A DNA stretch of 64,000 nucleotides from Gnomoniopsis sp. IMI 355080 (taxonomy: Eukaryota > Ascomycota > Sordariomycetes > Diaporthales > Gnomoniaceae). Positions 55,264-64,000 of this stretch are shown piece by piece. The position numbers and the translations under genes were made by a program. Numbering within the stretch: position 1 is the stretch's first letter; the number at the start of each line of letters is the position of its first letter. The stretch is from NCBI GenBank assembly GCA_027946555.1, contig JAPEVC010000128.1, positions 40,848 to 104,847 of the forward strand. The letters are read 5' to 3'. The notes beneath the pieces are model-generated. The model ran no database searches and was not told the origin of the DNA. It was given only the letters and a program-made list of their open reading frames with translations.

Positions 55264-56803
55264 TCAAGGACCTGCAGCACAGTAAGTATTCCACTGCTGG
55301 AGCCTCTCTGTCATCCAGCCACTTGTTGTCATGAGAGCAGTCTTCCTCTGGCTCATCTCCGAAGCATACCCCTTTCCCCAAATAGCATTGTCATCCATCT
55401 TGCATAGATCTTCCGCAAAGCTCCATTGAATGCACTCATCCCATTTTTCACAAGCAGCTGCACAAGCATCAGCCGATACCCATGCATCTTTCCATGTCTC
55501 AATCCCGTCAGCTTTCACTGACTCTGGCCTAGGAGGATCATCCTTATTGGCAGAAGTGACCCTGAACTTGTTTGACATGTTGTCCCACCACTCTTGCTTG
55601 CTCTTCAGCTCAGGAGCGATCATGCTCAGGAAGAAATCCCCATGAGTAAAAGGTTTCTAGATGACTATTAGCATAATTCCAAGATGCCGTTTTTCTGTCT
55701 TCGCAACCACAAGGACTCACAGCATGATTCCAAGCTTTCTCAAATTCATAGTACCTCGCCACGTCCCTGGCGTGGACCTTATGCCACGAATAGAGTGGCG
55801 AGCACCAATTCCACCGTTCAAAGGTAAAAGACCAGTGTACCAATGGGTTGAAGCCGTATCTGAATACCTCGTCGCCACCGTTCTCACCTAGCTTGATGCC
55901 GTATTTATTCAATGCATGGCCAAGCACCTGGTCGCCGCAGCAGTGCTCTGCGGTATACTGCTCGTATTCCTCTGAAATATTCGGATTCAGCCCGATACTC
56001 TTTTCCCATGCGCCCCGACTAAGTGCGAAACCAGCTCCGCCCTGGGCAAAGACCACGTCAGACTTTGCGGCGTAGCTCCCCAACCAATGTGCCTTAGTAT
56101 GATCGAATTGACCTAGATACTTCAGCACGTTTGGCAGGAACAGGTACGTGTCGTCCTCTGTGTAGATGTACCATTTTGCATCCGGCCAGTTGTTCCCTGC
56201 GTGCTGCATAAGTGGAACGAACTTGTACTTGTCAATTATCCAGCCACCTTGTGGGCCCCAGTCGTCCCCATCAAGACCTGCAGCCTCGAGGTAAACGTTC
56301 TTGGTGTTGTATTCGGCTTGCGAGCGGTACACGTCGAACTCGGTAGTATTGCGGGTTGGGGATGTCGTGTTGGCGAGAACGTCGATCACATGAAAAGATC
56401 CAATGTCTTCCGAACTGTCTGAATAAATGACTGTGTTTTGCAAAGGAATACGTTCTGGTGCGAACGTGGTGGTAAGATGGATCAACAGACGCTTAAATAT
56501 CGTAGTGCCGCCTGTTTTGACGATAAGAAGGACATCTTCCGGACGGAGGGATCCTTCAGTCACGATACCTCCAGAAGATGCAACATCTGGCTCATCGTCA
56601 ATCACGGGATGCGTTGTTAACGCAGGTGTGTCCTGTGGTGCAGGTGGTTTCGGTGATTCTTCTGATACGACCTGCACCACTGTGAAACTCTCCCCTGCTG
56701 ATAGATTGATAGTAGGGGTATTGAGGAGGATAGACATCATCCATAGGCAGGTTGTGATGATAATTGCCGGCACCAGCCGGTTGTTCCGGTATATTGCGCC
56801 CAT
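55264..56803 (-). CDS. GT31-type (fringe-like) glycosyltransferase, type II membrane protein
   Basis: Minus-strand exons 56803-55721 and 55656-55264, joined across a 64-base intron in phase 0, give 491 residues. Residues 10-28 form a membrane anchor right after a short basic N-terminus, as in Golgi type II transferases. The core has DVLLIVKTGGTTIFKRL, YIYTEDDTYLFLPN with the metal-binding DDT (217-219), GGAGFALSRGAW and EHCCGDQVLGHAL, the pattern of fungal fringe-like GT31/DUF604 enzymes. A cysteine-rich C-terminal stretch (ACAAACEKWDECIQW) resembles a PAN/apple-like module. Donor sugar and product are unknown. It diverges from a GT2 synthase. Confidence 0.87.
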
Positions 56804-57731
56804 GGTGAGATGTGCAAGTATGTGCCAGTATCAAAGGAAAACCCACCCACGGCCACACAAGCATTTGAAGTCTTTCGTCATATTTATTGCTCGAAGGACC
56901 CGTAACGACTGCACATCTACTAGTTCTTTAGTTCGCGTAATGGATTTTCGAGATTGATTAGGCTCCCAAATTGGCTACCTAGGTATGCTTACCGCCATTA
57001 TCAGGGGCGTGTAGCTCGGGAAGAGTCCAGACACCATCAATCTTACGGCATGCAGGGGCTGTCAGCACTTAGTTCCAGAGCGGGACGATGGTACGTTGTA
57101 TTACCCTCAAGTACTGCATCACATCTCGTTTATAATGCTATTTTGGGACGCATATTGACTAGGCTTCGGCGTCAGCATCACGAAGAAAAGGCGCTGCACG
57201 TAAGAATCGTATTGATGAAGCAAGCTCGGTAACCAGTCACATTCTGGCAGAAGGATTTGACCGACAGCCCGCTAGTGTGCCTGGAAAAACCGGGCCCAAG
57301 AAGAAAATGAAGCCACTTCAAGTGGAAACGTGCATTGCAATATTGAACTTTTAGGCAGAAATGGCAGACTTTGGACGGGCTGGTGTACAAGTTCGTGTGT
57401 GGTGAGATTAGCTAGCTCACTTACCTACCTAGGTAGGCAAGGCTTGCAGTGACCATTTTGCAAACGCCTCACGCTTATAGGCCCCCTATCTTGTATTTCA
57501 CCACAAAAGAAAAGTGGGTAATGTCTAGTGCTGAGGACTCCCCTAGCGTGTATGTCCATTAATGCCGTTGATATAAAAGATCAAGCCCACAGATTCATAA
57601 ATGAAGCCATCGTGGGTGAGGATACTACACATACTCGGACGGTGCATCGCGGCGATACCCCATCGAGACCTTTTGCATTTGCATTCCGTCCATGCGTTCC
57701 GTCCTTGCTTTCTTACCGCGTTGTATTGGAA
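56804..57731. promoter_or_regulatory. Divergent promoter region of the GT31- and GT2-like genes
   Basis: 928 bases lie between the two starts. Two exact TACCTAGGTA palindromes occur here, at 56976-56985 and 57426-57435, the second inside a 14-base perfect palindrome (57424-57437). The GT2 frame is open upstream to an ATG at 57552, so part of this may be coding. Confidence 0.5.
57424..57437. repeat. Perfect 14-base palindrome CCTACCTAGGTAGG
   Basis: A perfectly self-complementary site about 300 bases upstream of the chosen GT2 start. It shares its core with sites elsewhere in the window (5676, 56976, and variants at 27965 and 54202). Confidence 0.85.
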
Positions 57732-59603
57732 ATGGTCTCGATGTCATCAGAACAACATTCTGAGATTTATGCTCTCCCTTCGGAGAGCCCCCGGCGCGTC
57801 TCTGCGTGGAAACAATGTTTCAATATCTTATGTTGCATATTTTCACTGCCTCTCTACTGTCTCTTGACGGTTTCAACTCAGTTCCCAATCACTCTGGACC
57901 TAATCATGACAGTCATGTTGACTGAGCTTAACCGCCTGGTCAACGAAAGGAGGAGGCAAAAGTTGTCTCAGCTGCAAAATCGCAGTGAAAGCCCGATTCA
58001 AGAAAAGGAAGACTGGCTTACATGGGAGTTGAACGTTGAGAGAGGAGCTCCGAGGTTGGACTGTATGGCGGCTGTGGTTGGATGGAGAGAAGATCCAGAC
58101 CTCTTCCACCGAGCCCTGAGTAGCTACTCTTTAGCAAAGGGATGTGTATTCCTATTGGTCGGTGTTGATGGAGACGGTCCCGAGGATGAGGAAATGGTCA
58201 ATGTCTTTAATAAGGTGAGCTGTCGTTCAAAGGCTCTACGGTCAACTTGTACTGATTGTCGTTAGGCGTATCCGAACCACTCAGCCACAATCCGGCTTGA
58301 TGAACCATTGGGCGAAGTCGCCGAGCGCACTCGAGCGAAGCTTGTCGCTATGAACCAGCAGGATGACCAGCCTATCAACGAGTCACAAATAGACAAAATG
58401 GTCATGCAACACTGCGTTCAGCTCGCCAAAACAATTCTCGACCAGCACCGCTTGGCAATTGGTGGCAACTCTCGCGACGCAATACACCAGCTCTGTCTTC
58501 AACAGCGGCATATGCACAAAAAGGGCATCATGTTCACATCTTTCGTCTTTTCCCTTGTCATTGCCGACATACTAGGCGTCGAATTTCTCTGGTCGTCCGA
58601 TAGTGACACTATTGTGTTCCCAGACTCCCTTTCCCGCACGATTGACAGCATTGCTGCCGATGCCAACATTGGCGGCGCATCATCAGGACTCGTCGTGCAT
58701 AACGCCGCGGAGACGGTAGTCACAAGACTAGCCTCGACGATTTATTGGGGCGAGCTGTACTTGACACGTTCCACGACCGCGGCTACAGCCACAAGCGATT
58801 GTCAGAGCGGACCAAGCAGCGTTTTCAGACTATCTGCACTCCCACAAATCTTGGTGCCATGGTACCTGCAGGTGGTCATGGGAAAAAGGATGATAATCAA
58901 CGAGGATAGGCACTTGACGACCAGGCTACTCCTGAAGGGCTGGGGAGTAGTCTATGCAAGTGACGTCCTGGCAGCCACAGACACCCCTACATCTATGAAC
59001 AAGTGGCTCAAGCAGCAGTTGCGCTGGGCAAGGGCAACTCATATTGAGAGCTTGCTCATGCCTCGTGTGTATTTGAAGACCAATCCTTTGCTCTTCTTCG
59101 GGATGGCCAAGCGAGAGTTTGGTCCGGTGCTGGCAGCTATAGCAATCACCTATTACCTCCTGACTTCGCGAAGCCTAGTCCCGGTGTCACTGTCTGATAT
59201 AGGCATGAGGCTTTTAGTTGGCATCTTTTACAACATTATTCGCAACCCTGATCGACTGGGCACAAGCGCGTGGGCAGCTCGAAAGTGGATTCTGCCTGGT
59301 ATACTTTTCTACTATATTCCTCTTCCAGCTGTACATGTCTGGAGCATGTTGACATTGACTGCGGATGGTTGGGGTACAGCTATGCGCGCTGAAGGAGAAA
59401 AAGACCCAGTGCCTGATAGTCCAGTGGTGCCGCAGTTTGACATGGGCTTCTTTATTATTTGGATGTGCATTTTGGCTGCAGCTGCAGCGAAGTGGATGGG
59501 TTGCTACTACAGCTTTGGCCTTTTGGAAACCGCAATTTTCATGCTCGCAAGCAGTGTGATTGTTGGCTGTACAGCTTGGAGGGTTACGGTGGTCAAAACT
59601 TGA
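57732..59603 (+). CDS. Cps1-like GT2 polysaccharide synthase
   Basis: Exons 57732-58214 and 58266-59603, joined across a 51-base intron in phase 0, give 606 residues. This is a processive-type family 2 glycosyltransferase resembling fungal Cps1 and hyaluronan synthases, which polymerise UDP-sugars and export the chain. Visible motifs are VVGWRED, SDSDT (272-276, DxD), INEDRHLT (371-378, catalytic ED) and QQLRW (410-414). A membrane segment lies near residues 28-50 and several more after 440 (AIAITYYLL, FYYIPLPAVHVW, GFFIIWMCILAAAAA). The start is uncertain: ATG 57732 (MVSMSSEQ) is preferred, 57552 is possible. Product unknown. Confidence 0.88.
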
Positions 59604-60976
59604 TACACTCTCTAGAAGATTCTGTGGCTGTTGTGTAGGGTACCTAGCACTAATTCCAGAACACTACACCATCCATATCATGCCAAAGCACACACCTGAA
59701 TGAGAGCAGTGGCTTCGATATTTGAAAAAGTCCCCGAGAACGTTGTAAAGACCCTATGTAGTAGCTCGCTGGATTGCTGACCTGAAAGGATCGACCCGGT
59801 TTGCTTCTTCATCCGTCATATCAAAATCCTCATTCTCGGTCGGGCTGCTCGGGCTCGGGCGAGAATCTTCCCACGAAAAAAACCTCGGCAAATTGGCTCA
59901 AACCTCCCGGCGAGGATGATTAGCGTGTTTCGAAACCTATGTTTATAAAATTTCGATCTCGAAACCAACGGGCACCGAGGTTCGGTGTTGAACACACCAA
60001 ACGAAGACCGGCAATCAACTTGATAGTCGGTGTGCAGTACCTAAGTACAGCGTGAGTCTGGCTTTCGGCGTAGATAGACCACAAGGAAGACACCCGAAGT
60101 GCTTAGCAATAAGCCCCGGTGAATGACGTTTGAGAGGCCCATTAACAATACTCGGGTCCGAGCTAGAGGATCTCATAGGTAGCGATCGAAATGGAAGTTT
60201 TTGTCATTCTGCATAGACTTTTTCATTCTTATCGTATTGCAATGCGCAGGTGCCCCAACCAATGTCTCACAGGCCTATGCCGTAACTCTGAGGAGATGAA
60301 TTTACGTTGAGAAGCTCGAGATTGAGAATAATTCGCGCCCTCCAATTTGTCTGTCGTGCAGATATGGAAGCATTTCCGAATTCTCACTGTCCTTCCAACA
60401 CTACACGACTACCTCAGACACGGATGTAGTTGGCTACCTGCGCGCTGCTGCATATGCAGAATTTACGCTTAATTATATGCCCTGTTCAATTACTTTAAGT
60501 TCTGTAGCGAAGCAGTATACCGACCCAAAGTCCGTCAGTTGATCGAGGTCAGTCGGAGGAATGATGGGAAGCAGGGACGGTCGTTCCTGTGCGGGTGATT
60601 GCATGCTGGTAACAAATAGACATGAGGATCCTCAGCGGCTTTGATACTCCGCACCTGATGAAGTGAATGCCCCGAAGGAACAAAGATTTGCGTGGGAGTG
60701 ATTCACCGTGGGTGAAGTGTCGGCCCGTTTATTGATAACCCGCGGCACCATCAAAGTCAATCACTTGCTCTATATATCGAGACACATCGGGAAAGGATGT
60801 TATACAAATACTTCCAGCCATTCTTGCTGTGATATTGTCAACGTCTTATATACTCAGACCCTGCCTCGGTAATGGTAGTATTTTCGGAGGATTTGGATTG
60901 TGATCAACCAGCGCCTCGCTTGTTTAACTTTTGACTCACACCCCGCCAGTCTAGCACGCGTCCGAGGCTTCTAGGC
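59604..60976. other. Intergenic region downstream of the GT2-like gene
   Basis: About 1.4 kb with no recognisable gene. A short GC-rich part lies near 59840-59915. Nothing indicates a transposon. Confidence 0.5.
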
Positions 60977-61270
60977 ATGCCGGCATCCAGATCCATACAA
61001 AGGAAATGTATCGAGGTCTTGTACAGTTCAGGAACTCAATTTCCAGCAGATCGAAAAAAACAAAAAAAACATACTAGCTGGATATCGATTCAGGAGAATT
61101 TGGAAGTCAAAGTATCGCATGGTCATCTCGAACGGTTTTGGAGACAAGAGTACATGAACCGGAACGGTGCAGTGACACCGACTCGAGCGCGGGCTGAGCA
61201 ACTGCAAGTTTGGATATGGTCTATAGACTACAATAAGCTGGTAGAAGCCTTGATGGGCTCTAGGAAATGA
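60977..61270 (+). CDS. Small hypothetical protein (doubtful)
   Basis: A 97-codon frame from ATG with basic composition (RKKQKKHTSW, ERFWRQEYMNRN). No family, signal peptide or cysteine pattern is seen. It stands alone in about 2.3 kb of apparent non-coding DNA, so it may be a relic or chance. Confidence 0.22.
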   Translation: MPASRSIQRKCIEVLYSSGTQFPADRKKQKKHTSWISIQENLEVKVSHGHLERFWRQEYMNRNGAVTPTRARAEQLQVWIWSIDYNKLVEALMGSRK

Positions 61271-61950
61271 GGGAGGGTGCCATCGACACAAGGCCTCGGA
61301 GTAATCTTTGGCCTGAGACAGAACTTTAAAAGGGTGTGCTACTATCATAAATTTCCACCATTCAATATAAATTTCCAATCAGTCTTGTATTTGTTCGCCC
61401 CATCTTTTACAAAGCACAGACATTCGAGTAATGTGGCGATGTGGTTAGGTACGTGGCACCTGGGCACGCTTCCCCTACGACATTAGAACCTTGAAACTCT
61501 AAATGTACTCGGTAAGTTAAGGTTCAGATAAGATTTTGTCGATATTCTTTGCACGGTCATGAAACTTGGCTACGTAATTTCAAGAGGGAGGATGACAAAG
61601 CGCGCGAATCATTTTTTAATGTGCAAGTTTCCTGTAAGAAAGTTGCGTCGTCGTTCAAAGCGCCATTTGCTTCTTGCCGGTAGCCGATCTCGAGGTCAGT
61701 AGGCGCGGGTCGTCATACTTTCTCATTTCCACACCTCGAATCATGCCGCTGACTTCGCTCTTCAACAGGCTCACCAAGACGTTGATCCTCTTCGCTATGA
61801 ATCAAGGTCAGGCCCGCGAGGTCTGGTAGGTTGAAGTCTGCCGATTCAACTGTCCACCAACTTCGTTATCCGCCGAAATACGTCGTATGGATCACGCAAG
61901 CAGTCAGCCCATCTCTAGCTATATAGCTTCGGAGGCGACCATCCTTTGAG
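61271..61950. other. Intergenic region upstream of the rhodopsin-like gene
   Basis: About 680 bases, moderately AT-rich, with no supportable gene. The promoter and leader of the rhodopsin-like gene should lie here. Confidence 0.5.
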
Positions 61951-63277
61951 ATGGACAATGGCACGTCGGACACAGGAGCATCACCGCCACCGCCCGGAAT
62001 CCTGCCCGATTTCGAAACACCGGATCACGATATGTATAGGGATAGTTACATCGTATACTTGATCGTATTCTACACAATCACGGTCATATTCTGTGCAATC
62101 AGAGTTTATGTCAAGCTCGTTCGATTGGAATTGCTGCCAGATGACTGTGAGTCCTGAGGTCGGGCCCCAATCTGGCTTTGACCGGCACCATCTGAGAACA
62201 CATGCTAAATGGCAATCATTCTAACCTCAAATGATAGGGCTCTGTATGCTCAGTCTGGTATGTCCTATATATCGACATCAGATGCACCGTAAAACTGTCA
62301 AATAGCCGATGCTAATCTGTGCAGTCTTTTGTGACTCTGCAGCTTGTTGCAAACATTAAGAGTGAGCCCTGGACTCCCGAGGTCCCGCACTGAATGTGTG
62401 AGGTATCCAACTTATCAGCCAGTGTCTAACCGTTGGTCATAGTGTGGTTATATGGACTGGGCTTCCACATATGGGATATCAAAAGAGAGGCATACGTAAA
62501 TCTTATGAAGGTCAGCGTCGATTCTAAAGATGTCACGAACGTGAAGGGCTGACGAAGCGTTTCTAGTGGAACTACATCGGCAGTGCTACTTACATACCGG
62601 CGATATTCGCAACCAAAACGGCAATTCTACTGCTCCTTGCACGCATATTCGCTGTGAATGAGCTCGTAGCTAGATCTATCAGGGTCTTCATATTGTTGGT
62701 TCTTCTCACGGTCCTTCCAATTGAATGCTTGAAGATTGCAACTTGCAAGCCCATTTCAGCGTACTGGGATCGGCCTCCTGGCTTAGATGACCATACAGGT
62801 AGTTGCATCAACGAGGAGCGTCTGTTTAAGGCAGACATCACTGTTGCTATTGTAACCGACCTGATCATTTTCTTGATCCCGATACCTTTGACATTGAGCT
62901 TGACCTTTCCTCTTCGTAAGAAGATTCGCATTCTTCTGTCTCTACTTTCAGGCAGTGGGGCCGTGGGTGTGGCAATCTACAAAGGATTTTTAATATACAA
63001 TCCATCTGCTACCAATGACCCTACATGGAATACTGCAATCTTGATAATATTGACGTGAGTTAGGTACCTCGATCACACTCTTGACTACGCAACTAAAATA
63101 TGTAGTTGGCTTGAGATCAATATTGGATTGATTTGCGCGTGTGTGCCGTCAGTCAACATCCTAATCGACATGATCCGAAGGAAAGGTCGCCGCTCCACAC
63201 TACCAGCTACGATTGCGATGAACACTTTCAAGCGCCGAGCCAGAGAGGACGTAAATCAACAATCAACAGGAAAGTGA
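61951..63277 (+). CDS. Fungal rhodopsin-like seven-helix membrane protein
   Basis: Six exons (61951-62146, 62238-62257, 62325-62361, 62443-62510, 62567-63054, 63106-63277) give 326 residues; all frames join. Introns are 51-91 bases, and two exons are only 20 and 37 bases long. The protein has a short acidic N-terminus and about seven hydrophobic segments (for example YIVYLIVFYTITVIFCAI, FATKTAILLLLARIF, VAIVTDLIIFLIPIP and WLEINIGLICACVPSV). Signatures of the ascomycete integral-membrane family (often annotated rhodopsin domain) are visible: KIATCKPISAYWD, LPIPLTLSL-like IPIPLTLSL and FPLRKKIRI. It lacks a retinal-binding lysine context and is unlikely to be a true opsin. Family function is unknown. 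Confidence 0.85.
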
Positions 63278-63848
63278 CCCGACTTTGTACACAGAACTTG
63301 CAATGTTCTCTGGAGACACAACAGCTTAACCTGAGCATACTTCCCCGGCCAAGGTCGTGTTGGGCGTTGCAAACGGGTTGACTGGGGGCGGCAGTGGCGG
63401 CTAGGGGCGCGACATTGCCACAGGCGCTTCAGCAGGTCGACCGTCATTTCTTGCAGGTAAGCCCGTCCTCCTTACTTGCTCCGAAGTGATCTATCTGCTC
63501 CCGGATTCGAGCGCAAAGACGGTGTCGAGTTCGAGGTCTCCGGCAAGTATTGCGATAATACTCACAGGATAGCAGGCCCGTCCATTGTCTATCTAATCTG
63601 ATCACTCGGTCAACCCCGTGGACTACCTGGAAGATATGGCTTGCCGGTCCGGGTTCGATATCACTCAAATCGATCCCTTGCCAAAATTGACTCGCGCCAC
63701 AACCCGACAAGTCCACCGCGAACGCCGCCGCAACTGACAAAAAGTGTGAGAGTTACATGCAGAATCCGTCCCGACCGACAGACACTACACAGCATCAGTC
63801 ATGAGTGCATGAAATAGGCCATCGATTCTCTACCACCGAAAACGCCAA
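63278..63848. other. Intergenic region before the MFS gene
   Basis: Tandem spacer of about 570 bases. The MFS frame is open upstream to about 63820, so an upstream exon cannot be excluded. Confidence 0.45.
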
Positions 63849-64000
63849 ATGATGGCACGATCCAGCCTGCGAACGTATTTCCACACGGAACATCAGCCAG
63901 GCGAGCGGCTGCTGGTTCAAAAAATCGACTTTTTCATTCTTACCTTCTGCTGCGTCAGCTACTTTATGAATTACGTGAGTGCCAAACCAACCCCCCCCCC
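63849..64000 (+). CDS. MFS transporter, allantoate-permease-like family (5' part only)
   Basis: The first exon (63849-63974) encodes 42 residues ending in KIDFFILTFCCVSYFMNY, followed by a GTGAGT donor at 63975. This is the hallmark start of the first transmembrane helix in fungal anion:cation symporters of the major facilitator superfamily (Dal5/Tna1 type), which take up organic anions such as allantoate or nicotinate. ATG ATG at 63849 gives a short cytosolic tail. The rest lies beyond the window. Substrate unknown. Confidence 0.75.
   Translation, partial: MMARSSLRTYFHTEHQPGERLLVQKIDFFILTFCCVSYFMNYVSAKPTPP
63991..64000. repeat. C run at the window end
   Basis: At least ten consecutive C end the window inside the first intron of the MFS gene. 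It may continue beyond. Confidence 0.8.

Noticed and set aside
1..64000. Transposons, CRISPR arrays and integrases
   Set aside because: No transposase, reverse transcriptase, terminal repeat pair or spaced direct-repeat array was seen on either strand.

Overview
The window looks like nuclear DNA of a filamentous ascomycete (Pezizomycotina, probably a sordariomycete). Genes are monocistronic and lie on both strands. Most carry short GT-AG introns of about 50-190 bases. The families found (CHO2, FYV7, DUF2415, Atos/DUF4210, Cps1-like GT2, fungal rhodopsin-like membrane proteins) are fungal or typical of fungi. No bacterial operons, phage genes, CRISPR arrays, rRNA genes or convincing tRNA genes were seen. 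All exon boundaries were placed by eye from reading frames, splice consensus and family knowledge.

About 0-52 kb is mostly conserved housekeeping sequence. In order it holds: a membrane-anchored laccase-like multicopper oxidase; mitochondrial Hsp70 (SSC1 type); a WD/DUF2415 protein; a mitochondrial L-2-hydroxyglutarate dehydrogenase-like enzyme; a fungal AAA ATPase that diverges from a STAND/NACHT-like protein with a degenerate nucleotide-binding core; phosphatidylethanolamine N-methyltransferase CHO2; an orphan Pro/Gln-rich protein; a small coiled-coil protein; eIF3g; a 6-phosphogluconate/3-hydroxyisobutyrate dehydrogenase-family enzyme; a large PH-domain protein; a 6-kb stretch with no supportable gene; a Ser/Pro-rich coiled-coil protein; a decayed small secreted protein gene; the rRNA-processing factor FYV7, head to head with the NAD-isocitrate dehydrogenase subunit IDH2; and an Atos-like (DUF4210) protein.

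About 52-64 kb looks more accessory. It holds an F-box/ankyrin protein whose 3' end is unclear, an intronless protein with an HELLH zincin-type motif, a GT31-like glycosyltransferase diverging from a Cps1/hyaluronan-synthase-like GT2, a rhodopsin-like seven-helix protein with five introns, and the first exon of an MFS transporter cut by the window end. The GT31/GT2 pair could make or modify an extracellular polysaccharide. The zincin-like gene lies just downstream of the GT31 on the same strand.

Three items best repay follow-up: the GT31-GT2-zincin block, the P-loop-less STAND-like gene paired with an AAA ATPase, and a palindrome (TACCTAGGTA and variants) that recurs in the intergenic DNA. 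None of these proves a new system from sequence alone.
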